The notes beneath the pieces were generated by a model, which ran no database searches, was not told the DNA's origin, and was given only the letters and a program-made list of their open reading frames with translations. Source: Candidatus Saccharimonadota bacterium (lineage in GTDB: Bacteria; Patescibacteriota; Saccharimonadia; Saccharimonadales; Saccharimonadaceae). From it: a stretch of 64,000 bases of DNA. Of this stretch, positions 42,305 through 49,541 are shown in pieces. The stretch spans positions 1 through 64,000 of the forward strand of contig JAFUCJ010000008.1 of the NCBI GenBank assembly GCA_017459705.1, in the 5' to 3' direction. How positions within the stretch are numbered: the stretch's first letter is position 1; the number at the start of each line of letters is the position of its first letter. The position numbers were made by a program, and so were the translations under genes.

Positions 42305-42560
42305 ATAGACACCTTTCCACGGTGGCCATAACGCGAAAAATGCACGACTCTTATGTCGTGCATTTAATATCTAAAACGCAATAGGACACCGCATTAACGG
42401 TGTCTTATGTCGTCTTTCGTAAAAGCTTCCCAACCATGCGGAAATGCCTAACTATGCGGTGCCCTATAATGGACATTTGCTCATCATAGCTGGACAAAAG
42501 GATACTTTTACGAAATATACGAAATTAATTTGACATAAGACTCTTTAATTATATCACAAA
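42305..42560 (-). promoter_or_regulatory. Structured leader/attenuator of the methylase-helicase operon
   Basis: A minus-strand -10 box TATAAT lies near 42550-42556. The transcript begins with GTCTTATGTC (reverse of 42532-42541), then two hairpins: 42385-42404 (GACACCG/CGGTGTC) and 42339-42364 (AATGCACGAC/GTCGTGCATT), the second followed by five T, an intrinsic terminator just before the first gene. GACATAAGA, complementary to the 5' segment, occurs at both hairpins, so alternative pairings are possible. Confidence 0.5.
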
Positions 42561-42611
42561 GAGTATATATTTTAAAGGCATGACGGATATTATTCATATA
42601 TATATTAGTAT

Positions 42612-42660
42612 AAAAAAGAAGCTCCCGCGGTAGGTACCTTCGGCGCCGTGCGAGTGCTTC
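42612..42660 (-). terminator. Terminator of the CdiA-CT-like gene
   Basis: On the minus strand GAAGCACTCGC pairs with GCGGGAGCTTC (two weak positions) and is followed by TTTTTT. It follows the nuclease gene at 42676-43068. Confidence 0.7.
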
Positions 42661-42675
42661 GATACTTTCATTGTA

Positions 42676-43068
42676 TCAAATCAAGGCAGAAATGTCAATA
42701 ATTCGGCCTTGTTTTGTAATCATAATCAATTTTTTAATCTGCTTCCTGGATCTTGCCTGCATAATCAAGAATTTACGAGTATTGTCGTCACGTGCATTCT
42801 TCATGCGTGAGGTATCGATGATGATATTAGGAGATTGTTTGAGCGCTTTCTTGATGAGGTGTTCGAGCGAGTTTGCTGTTGAAGATTTCGGCGACTTAAT
42901 CTCGTATTCTACTCCATCGAGTAGGATGTCTGCGGTATGTAGATTCGATTCTTCTAGAAATTCGATATTATGACCGGCCATGGTAAGAATTTCTGCAACG
43001 CGCAACTCGTGTGACCAAAGCTTACGGCCAGATACGATGAAAGTACCTTTTTTCGGATTATTCTGCAT
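42676..43068 (-). CDS. Stand-alone CdiA-CT-like tRNase/nuclease
   Basis: 130 aa. Following an SHELRVAEILTMAGHNIEFL segment, Asp47 in TADILLDG and Glu56-x-Lys58 in YEIKSPK make a PD-(D/E)XK-type active site, and the end KQIKKLIMITKQGRIIDI fits the CdiA C-terminal tRNase fold. In contact-dependent inhibition this domain is the C-terminal toxin of a huge secreted protein; here it is alone, with no signal peptide and no obvious immunity gene beside it. It has its own terminator. The family call is from pattern recognition. Confidence 0.65.
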   Translation of the reverse strand: MQNNPKKGTFIVSGRKLWSHELRVAEILTMAGHNIEFLEESNLHTADILLDGVEYEIKSPKSSTANSLEHLIKKALKQSPNIIIDTSRMKNARDDNTRKFLIMQARSRKQIKKLIMITKQGRIIDISALI

Positions 43069-43185
43069 AGATTCTATTATATCACTAGTTACATAATTTA
43101 TTGCTATTGTAATGAATGCCGAATGAAGGCGTTTTTTGTTTGCACTCTCGGCTCATGGCGCCCATGCTAATCCGCCTAGTCCACA

Positions 43186-43911
43186 CTATTTCAGCCGGCC
43201 ATTTACGATGGCGACAGTTCGTTCGGCGAAGTTTTCGTAGTCGTTTAGTATCACGGAGCTCCCGAACACGTCCTCAATTTTCGTAGAGTATGTAATCAAA
43301 TCGTTCTCCGCAACTCTTGCGAGATAATAATCCGCGTATTCCGCACTATCGTTAAAAGCCACCCCTGGCTCTTTGAGGCTAAGTAATACGACGAGCGTCT
43401 TGTCCGGAGTATGGTAGAAAACGCCCGGATCATCGGTCGATAGCTTGACATACTTGCTCAGGTTATGCTCGGTTATCGTCTCCCATTTGCAAAACGAGCC
43501 GTCGGCCCTATAGTACGGTACCTGATCAAAAATGATAAAAATCTGAAAATATGGGATTCCATTTGTGCGCAAGTTAGCGGTTTCACCGAGCATGTTCTCA
43601 AAATAATTATTGCTGTTCTGGGAATAATTCCGCATCACGAACTTCACGGCGTATCCCGCTACCGGTTTACCTTGCCGACTAATCGTAATATCAACCCTTT
43701 TTGGATAGTATCTTCCCTCGACACAGTTCTCTTTGTCGTCGTCAAGACCCTGCGACTCCACCGTATACTCGGCCCCGAACCTTTCTTGCAAATCTCTGGC
43801 AATGGCACCATGAATCGCTTTAAGTTTCGCCGTGCTTCTTGACGTCTTCACTGTGAGATAGGCCTTAAAAGAATCCTTTACGGCATCTAGAAATTGTTCC
43901 TTGGTTAGCAT
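43186..43911 (-). CDS. Probable type II restriction endonuclease
   Basis: 241 aa from the ATG at 43911, with AAGGAGG upstream, one base after the methylase stop. The likely PD-(D/E)XK core is RYYPKRVDITISRQGKPVAGYAVKFVM (Asp in RVDI, Lys in VKF), followed by NSNNYFENMLGETANLRTNGIPYFQIFIIF. Directly following a methylase, such a gene is its partner nuclease. The recognition site is not predictable. Confidence 0.75.
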   Translation of the reverse strand: MLTKEQFLDAVKDSFKAYLTVKTSRSTAKLKAIHGAIARDLQERFGAEYTVESQGLDDDKENCVEGRYYPKRVDITISRQGKPVAGYAVKFVMRNYSQNSNNYFENMLGETANLRTNGIPYFQIFIIFDQVPYYRADGSFCKWETITEHNLSKYVKLSTDDPGVFYHTPDKTLVVLLSLKEPGVAFNDSAEYADYYLARVAENDLITYSTKIEDVFGSSVILNDYENFAERTVAIVNGRLK

Positions 43912-43912
43912 T

Positions 43913-45382
43913 TTACGCCTCCTTTTCCAATAATTTATAATTGATAAACTTCGCAACATCCTTTGAAGAATACGCATAATAACCTCCACTTTTATATTTA
44001 CCGAGTAGCGCAACATACTTGCAGAAATCCTCGCTTGCCAGAATCCGTTTGAAAGTGCTCATGGGAATAGTATCACTCACGATATAGAGTCCACTATACA
44101 CACCAGTACCGCGCCCCGCCTCGACAATCTTCACGTCTTTCACAGTCCTAATCAGCGCGTTTATTGCGAGCTTGTCTCTGTATGTATCCTTGATAGCTTG
44201 GCTCCTGCCAAAAGCATACCAACGTTCGTTGCCCTTCTCGCCGTCGCGCCGCAATAGACGCTCCTTCTGACTTAGCAGGTATTGCCTGACATTACTGTCG
44301 CCAAAAAGTTCTTTTTCACTGTATAGCTCACCCTGCTGGTTGTACGGATAGAGGATTTTTGTCCACCTAGCACAGGAGGCCTTGACTGCTGGGATAATAT
44401 ATTTTGAATCAAATCCAAAATCATGCACAAAAACGTCATCGGCCAGCGTCGCGTAGCCATTCTTGACGGCGAAATCATGTTTTGCGTCGCATTCAATAAC
44501 CGCCCTGAGCGACGCCAGCGAATCTTTATCAGCAAAGTAGAACTTACCATCAACAACGTAATCCTTGGTGTTAAGCGAGCTTATTTCTACGGGCGATAAT
44601 GTCCTAGCGTCAAATTCGGCATACTCAATACTCTTACGATTATTACCTTTCTTCAAGCAGACTATCGTTGTATAAGTTGTCGACTTAAACGCTTGAAAAT
44701 GCTTCAAATCACAAACACTCACTAGTAAATTGTTTTCCGTCAAGAACTTGCGCATTTCTGATCCCGCCAGGCTTGTGTAGAAAGAGGATGGTGTAATGTA
44801 CGCAAGCGTCCCAGCCCTATTTAACATTTTGATTCCAATCTCGTAAAAAAGTATATACGAATCAGTCATCCCAGTCCGGCAAAATAAATGCTCCTTCGTT
44901 GCAAAAGTCTTTTCGTCCAAATTGTGAATCCTGACGTACGGCGGGTTACCTACAACATAATCCATTTTCCCATCAAATTCGCTGATTTCTACCGTATTGC
45001 CATGAACGAAGTCCCATTTGACGCCATCTATGCCATAGGCAGCCACGACTATATTGCATCGCATCAGGCACGTTGCGAGCTCGTCCTCATCTATGTCTAT
45101 CGCATGAATATAATGTTCCAAATCCGCCCGCAAACCGTCCTTGTCGTCAGATTGTCGTAGATACTCCTTGCAATATCTGTCCACGATATGTATCACGAAT
45201 TGACCGTCGCCGCAACTGTTTTCCATGACATGTTTTTTCAAGATGCCGGCGCCAGTATATCCCGCTCTATCCAAGATAATCTCCACTAGGTAGTCTGGCG
45301 TGTATATTTTCCCTCGGTGTTTCAACTTAATAAATTCGTCTGAGACGTTGCGGTCTTTGTATAGGGAGTATCTATGGTTCAC
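43913..45382 (-). CDS. Type II N6-adenine methyltransferase
   Basis: 489 aa. An entry segment RGKIYTPDYLVEIIL, motif I ENSCGDGQFVIHIV (about residues 49-62), AIDIDEDELATC, and catalytic NPPY (about 145-148) in YVVGNPPYVRIHNLDEK. The C-terminal half is a target-recognition domain with GKYKSGGYYAYSSKDV near the end, typical of TaqI-like gamma-class methylases. It protects host DNA from the nuclease encoded next. Confidence 0.9.
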   Translation of the reverse strand: MNHRYSLYKDRNVSDEFIKLKHRGKIYTPDYLVEIILDRAGYTGAGILKKHVMENSCGDGQFVIHIVDRYCKEYLRQSDDKDGLRADLEHYIHAIDIDEDELATCLMRCNIVVAAYGIDGVKWDFVHGNTVEISEFDGKMDYVVGNPPYVRIHNLDEKTFATKEHLFCRTGMTDSYILFYEIGIKMLNRAGTLAYITPSSFYTSLAGSEMRKFLTENNLLVSVCDLKHFQAFKSTTYTTIVCLKKGNNRKSIEYAEFDARTLSPVEISSLNTKDYVVDGKFYFADKDSLASLRAVIECDAKHDFAVKNGYATLADDVFVHDFGFDSKYIIPAVKASCARWTKILYPYNQQGELYSEKELFGDSNVRQYLLSQKERLLRRDGEKGNERWYAFGRSQAIKDTYRDKLAINALIRTVKDVKIVEAGRGTGVYSGLYIVSDTIPMSTFKRILASEDFCKYVALLGKYKSGGYYAYSSKDVAKFINYKLLEKEA

Positions 45383-45417
45383 TCCCTAATTATATCATAA
45401 ACCCGTAGCATATAGGC

Positions 45418-45446
45418 TTGATTTTTCATTAAACATATGCTAAGGT
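45418..45446 (+). promoter_or_regulatory. Extended -10 promoter before the glycosyltransferase
   Basis: TTGATT (45418-45423), 17-base spacer ending TATGC, TAAGGT (45441-45446), as in the micro-ORF module at 161-189. The predicted start is at or near the ATG at 45453. Confidence 0.6.
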
Positions 45447-45537
45447 AACAATATGGGGTTTGGCCACCATGTTCACCATATCTACCATATCTACCATATC
45501 TATCATGTTCGCCGTCCCCACCATATTATATACAACC

Positions 45538-46830
45538 ATGAAAATCGCTATTTTCACCGATTGCTATCTGGATCTTACCGGCGGCATCGTGACGGTCATC
45601 AACTCCGAGAAACAGGAGTTGGAGCGCCGCGGTCATACCGTCTACATTTTCAGCAGTGCCTATCCGCGTTCCAATAAGGCGCGTCAGGAGCTGGCGCGGG
45701 AGCATATTTTCCCGGTTCCCACCTGTAAACTATGGGGTCGCGGCGCCGCGCCGATTGCCCGTCGTTCCGCCGTGATCGAGAAATGGCTAGCCAAGCATCA
45801 TCCAGAACTGCGTCAATTCGATGTTTTTTATGTGCACTACGAGGCTGGTTGCTCAATCGCGGGGCTTCGCCTCGGTCGTAAACTCCACATTCCCACCGTG
45901 CAGGTCATGCATGGTCGCGAGGACATGGGCGAAGCACTAATTATTCCGCCCGGATTCCGGACTTTCGTCGCCACGATGCTGGACTGGTTTCACTCCTGGT
46001 ATTTGCCGCACCCAGTCAAAGTCGCCAAAGACAACTATCTCGCTACCACCGTAGCCAAAGCGAAAATGTGGAGTATTATGGTCAACCATGCGAATTCGGC
46101 CGACTATGTCATTACGCCATCGGATTTTTTTCGCGAGATGTTGATTCACTACGGCGTCACGCGTCCTATCGAGCCGCTTCATCATGGTATCGCCGATCGC
46201 TATACCATGCTGGCAGTTACCAAGAAGTCTCTCATGCCGGGTGAGCCATTACAAATCATTTGGCACTCGCGACTTTCCCCCGAGAAACGCATCATGCCTT
46301 TCCTCGAAGCGCTCTCGATTCTGCAGTCTGAATCCGACTCGCGTCATTTTCCGACTATTATTATGAAAAACCGCACAAAACTCGCCCCAGTTTACCATCT
46401 GGACGTTTATGGCGATGGCCCGGAGATCATCAACGCAAGACCTTATGCGAAGGTTCATCACCTGAACGTTACTTTTCATGGTGCCAAGAAGTTCGAGCAT
46501 ATTTGGGAGCAGTTGCGACAAGCGCACCTTGACGTGCTTGTGTCGTACAATTATGACACCTTCGGTATGTCGCTCATCGAGGCGGAGGCGGCCGGCGTGC
46601 CAACCCTCATCGCCGACCCAGATCTCGAAGAGATCGTTCCCTCGGGAGGCTTCGTGCTTACGAAATTACCTTCACCAGTGGCCATCGCCGAATCTCTCAG
46701 CAATCTTATCGCCCATCCGGAACGCATCGCCGACATGAGCGAAACCATGCTCGCTCATCGCCACGAACTCAAAATCTCCACCAAAATCAATCACCTAGAA
46801 CGCTTGTTTAATGATATAATTGACTCATGA
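45538..46830 (+). CDS. GT4 family glycosyltransferase
   Basis: 430 aa from the ATG at 45538 (MKIAIFTDCYLDLTGGIVTVINSEKQELERRGHTV). GT-B fold: the TGGIVT loop binds the acceptor side, and HSRLSPEKRI plus the E-x7-E type segment GMSLIEAEAAGVPTLI binds the sugar nucleotide. Similar enzymes add glucose or mannose to diacylglycerol or phosphatidylinositol. It overlaps the CDP-alcohol phosphatidyltransferase by 4 bases, suggesting a shared role in glycolipid synthesis. The upstream 85 bases contain a His-codon-rich frame. Confidence 0.85.
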   Translation: MKIAIFTDCYLDLTGGIVTVINSEKQELERRGHTVYIFSSAYPRSNKARQELAREHIFPVPTCKLWGRGAAPIARRSAVIEKWLAKHHPELRQFDVFYVHYEAGCSIAGLRLGRKLHIPTVQVMHGREDMGEALIIPPGFRTFVATMLDWFHSWYLPHPVKVAKDNYLATTVAKAKMWSIMVNHANSADYVITPSDFFREMLIHYGVTRPIEPLHHGIADRYTMLAVTKKSLMPGEPLQIIWHSRLSPEKRIMPFLEALSILQSESDSRHFPTIIMKNRTKLAPVYHLDVYGDGPEIINARPYAKVHHLNVTFHGAKKFEHIWEQLRQAHLDVLVSYNYDTFGMSLIEAEAAGVPTLIADPDLEEIVPSGGFVLTKLPSPVAIAESLSNLIAHPERIADMSETMLAHRHELKISTKINHLERLFNDIIDS

Positions 46831-47456
46831 AATACTACGTCGCTGACTTACTTACCCTGATACGTTTCATCCTGACCGTCATCCTCTTTGTGATGTGTTT
46901 TGCGGGTGGTTCTCTTGCCGCGGCTTTCTGTATTTTTATTCTGGGCGAGCTCACCGACGCTTTCGACGGTACGGCAGCTACCAAGTGGCCTTTCCCTAAA
47001 AATAAGACCCCAAAGTATCGCAAATATGCCGCCAAATACGACATGTGGACTGATACTCTGCTCGCTGTCGCTATGATTTTGTTTTTTATCCTTCGCGTCA
47101 ACTTGGTGGCTGGACTAGTTATCGGCGTCGGTTACTCTCTACTTGCTACTATCGTCGACCTCATCGTCTACGGTAAACTTTTCGGTCACCCCGACGACGC
47201 GCATCAGCGCTCACTCTTACGTCGCAACTTCCCTCTTGCCAAAAAAATCATCCTCGCCCGCCGCAACCTCTATCTCGCGCTCATGTTTGCTGTTGCCGCC
47301 TGGACACTTTACGCCTCCGAGTGGCCCCTCGGCGTCAAAATCGCTATCACGATTATTGCCTGCGCCGTTAGTCTGTTTCTCTGGTTCTTTCTTTCCCAGC
47401 GCCGTCACAATATCTCGCGTGATGCGGTAGATATCGAACGCCGGCTAAGCAAATAG
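46827..47456 (+). CDS. CDP-alcohol phosphatidyltransferase
   Basis: 209 aa with about six membrane helices. The signature runs TDAFDGTAATKW, an insertion of about 12 residues, then KYDMWTDTLL, so the metal-binding D-x2-D-G and D-x3-D are present but the usual spacing is enlarged and the conserved Arg is absent. It joins a CDP-diacylglycerol lipid to an alcohol such as glycerol phosphate or inositol phosphate. Its own TATAAT lies 6 bases before the ATG inside the glycosyltransferase gene. Confidence 0.8.
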   Translation: MKYYVADLLTLIRFILTVILFVMCFAGGSLAAAFCIFILGELTDAFDGTAATKWPFPKNKTPKYRKYAAKYDMWTDTLLAVAMILFFILRVNLVAGLVIGVGYSLLATIVDLIVYGKLFGHPDDAHQRSLLRRNFPLAKKIILARRNLYLALMFAVAAWTLYASEWPLGVKIAITIIACAVSLFLWFFLSQRRHNISRDAVDIERRLSK

Positions 47457-48224
47457 CCCCGCCACCGTCGCTTCGTATATTTTGCCCGGATTATATAGGT
47501 TGAGCGTCGCAATATGCGCCGCCGCTTCTCCCATCCAGAGTGATATGGGGGAATATGCGGTTTTATCAAGCGGAAAAACTACTACTCTGCCATCTTTCGC
47601 GACAATTATTTGCCCATTCTGCAAAGTAACTATCCCCACGGGAAAACTCACGGTGAACTTATGTAGCGCTTCCGTCACTTGCAAAAGTGACTGCGTCAAA
47701 GTGAGCATCTTGGGGTAATACACTGCACGAAACAGTTTAATCAGTTGCGCTAGTGACCCCATAATTAGCAAATTTTCGTTCATCAGGGTCCTTTCGTCGC
47801 AGTTTTCGGCCAAAATATCTACTGCGTCGCGCGTAATTAGCACAGGCTTTGCGGAAGATTGACAGGCGCTTACTACCGCCTTACCAGTGATGCTATTCTT
47901 GGATAAATCACCGATTATTAGGTTAAAATCCGCCACATCCAGCGCAGAAAGTAGTTCCTCGCTACTCGCGAACGACCCGGACTCGGTGGATTTTAGAAAT
48001 ACGATATTGGGCAGTTCTGGTAATTTTCCGGCGAGCGCGTCTGGAAGTATTAGCCGCGTTTCCTTGATTTGGTATTTTTTCTCAATAAACTCGGCAGTTT
48101 TGACTGATGTCCGAAAGTTTTGCGCGTTGCCACCGATGATATTGAGTGTCCCCAATTTCTGCTCCGGCACATTCCAGAGCAAGTCGTCGTACGGATTTTT
48201 GTCGATTCTCTGCAAATAATCCAT
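47445..48224 (-). CDS. Ribokinase-fold protein, uncertain function
   Basis: 259 aa from the ATG at 48224 (GGAG upstream; overlaps the xth stop). The order LNIIGGNAQNFRTSVKTAEF, DFNLIIGDLSKNSITGKAVV, PVLITRDAVDIL and VVFPLDKTAY resembles NAD(P)H-hydrate dehydratase (YjeF C-domain) and related small-molecule kinases, but the usual GTGD catalytic motif is not seen. Metabolite repair is possible; not firmly assigned. Last gene of the dnaE-smpB-xth operon. It overlaps the convergent CDP-alcohol transferase gene by 12 bases. Confidence 0.55.
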   Translation of the reverse strand: MDYLQRIDKNPYDDLLWNVPEQKLGTLNIIGGNAQNFRTSVKTAEFIEKKYQIKETRLILPDALAGKLPELPNIVFLKSTESGSFASSEELLSALDVADFNLIIGDLSKNSITGKAVVSACQSSAKPVLITRDAVDILAENCDERTLMNENLLIMGSLAQLIKLFRAVYYPKMLTLTQSLLQVTEALHKFTVSFPVGIVTLQNGQIIVAKDGRVVVFPLDKTAYSPISLWMGEAAAHIATLNLYNPGKIYEATVAGLFA

Positions 48225-49129
48225 TATATCTCCAATGTTATTGAGATTGGACAATGGTCCGACCCGGTTACATTTTCATAAATCTCAGCATCCAGTAGTT
48301 TGCTCTCGAGCGCACCAGAAACGAAGAAATAATCAATCCGCCACCCTACGTTGTTTTCGCGCGCCTTACCCCAATGACTCCACCAGGTGTACCTCTGTGA
48401 ATCTGGATGTAATTCGCGAAAAGTATCCATGAAATCAGCGCCTATGATTTTCCCGACGCCCTCACGCTCCTCGTCGGTAAAACCGGCGTTGTGGTGGTTG
48501 GTTTTTGGTCGTGCGAGATCTATCTCCGTGTGGGCCGCATTGAAATCTCCGCACACTACCACTGGCTTTGTCCTTTCAAGCTCTTTTAGTAGTTGCAAAA
48601 ACTCCGGGTCCCAACTCTCGTGGCGAAGCTTAAGCCTAGATAAATCCGGCTTCGAATTTGGCGTATAGACGTTCACTAGAAAGAATTTGTCGAATTCCAT
48701 CGCCAAGATTCGCCCTTCTGATGCGCCTATGTCGCCCAAGGAATCGCTACCATTGTTTTTCGAAGCATGTATGTTTTGATTTGCGAGTCCAAAAATGTAT
48801 ATTCCTGACGACCCCGACAGGTTCGCCTCGTCAGAGGCGGTTCTGCCGGCGGTCCAGCGTATGACATTTTTGGCGAGCAAGTCAGCTGAGAAAAGCAATG
48901 GTAGCGATTCTTCGCGTAACAGCGTAGCAGTACCGCTATACCCGGCCCTCTTTGCTGGATTCCACGCAACTTTATACCCCGGAAAATCATACTCGACTTG
49001 TTCTGGCTTGGCCTTAATCTCCTGCAAGCACAAAATATCCGGCTGATATTCATTGAGAAACTTCTGCAATGCTCCTTTACGCAAAACCGCCCTCACCCCG
49101 TTGACATTCCAAGAGAAAATCCTAAGCAT
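48224..49129 (-). CDS. xth: Exodeoxyribonuclease III / AP endonuclease with palindromic insertion
   Basis: 301 aa from the ATG at 49129 (GGGG-rich ribosome site; overlaps smpB by 8 bases). It cleaves DNA 5' of abasic sites. Signatures: WNVNGVRA, CLQEIKA (metal Glu), NVYTPN, GDFNAAHTEID, WRIDYFF and GSDHCPI. Residues about 74-130 (between REESLPLLFSADL and ASEGRILAMEF) form an insertion absent from typical XthA and encoded by a 170-bp palindrome (48741-48910). The catalytic residues lie outside it, so the enzyme should work. Confidence 0.93.
   Translation of the reverse strand: MLRIFSWNVNGVRAVLRKGALQKFLNEYQPDILCLQEIKAKPEQVEYDFPGYKVAWNPAKRAGYSGTATLLREESLPLLFSADLLAKNVIRWTAGRTASDEANLSGSSGIYIFGLANQNIHASKNNGSDSLGDIGASEGRILAMEFDKFFLVNVYTPNSKPDLSRLKLRHESWDPEFLQLLKELERTKPVVVCGDFNAAHTEIDLARPKTNHHNAGFTDEEREGVGKIIGADFMDTFRELHPDSQRYTWWSHWGKARENNVGWRIDYFFVSGALESKLLDAEIYENVTGSDHCPISITLEI
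48741..48910. repeat. 170-bp palindrome inserted in frame in xth
   Basis: GAATCGCTACCATTG (48741-48755) pairs exactly with CAATGGTAGCGATTC (48896-48910). AAAAATGT near 48791 pairs with ACATTTTT near 48864, and CGCCTC/GAGGCG forms a hairpin at the centre (48824-48839). It encodes about 57 residues of xth. It differs in sequence from the 74-bp element of ftsI and topA. Confidence 0.75.
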
Positions 49130-49538
49130 ATCTTCCCCTTTCAATGTCACGCTTTTTAATGCTTTCACGCTTGTCGTATTTCTTCTTACCTTTGCCTACG
49201 GCAATCACGAGCTTAATGTGCCGCGCTCCACCCAGCAACTTTACTGGCACGAGTGATAGCCCCGCTTGCTTTTCGCGTTCTAAGGCAATAATCTGTTTTT
49301 TAGTAGCAAGCAGTTTTATATTCCTGGCTGTTTCTGCACCAAGCGTTAAATTATTGAGCCACAGTTCCCCACCGCGCAAAGTCACAAAAGAACCTTTGAG
49401 CTGCACGTGATGATCACGAATCGCGCGCACCTCTGGCCCCGCCAGCGCCATACCGCAAGTTAGCTCGTCGCCCAGCACATAATCAAAACGCGCCTTGCGA
49501 TTTACAGTTACCATGTCTGACACTTGTTTTTTCTTCAT
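49122..49538 (-). CDS. smpB: SsrA-binding protein SmpB
   Basis: 138 aa. The OB-fold family pattern is complete: NRKARFDYVLGDELTCGMALAGPEVRAIR, then GELWLNNL and RNIKLLATKKQI, with a basic tail KGKKKYDKRESIKKRDIERG. It brings tmRNA to stalled ribosomes. It starts 3 bases after the dnaE stop and overlaps xth by 8 bases. The tmRNA gene itself is not in the window. Confidence 0.96.
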   Translation of the reverse strand: MKKKQVSDMVTVNRKARFDYVLGDELTCGMALAGPEVRAIRDHHVQLKGSFVTLRGGELWLNNLTLGAETARNIKLLATKKQIIALEREKQAGLSLVPVKLLGGARHIKLVIAVGKGKKKYDKRESIKKRDIERGRYA

Positions 49539-49541
49539 ATT

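Noticed and set aside
43105-43135. Plus-strand terminator-like hairpin (GCC..GGC followed by TTTTTT)
   Set aside because: Only a 3-4 bp stem and no plus-strand gene upstream; probably chance.
45481-45516. Tandem ACCATATCT units as a CRISPR or functional satellite
   Set aside because: Only about three 9-base units without spacers; a simple tandem duplication.
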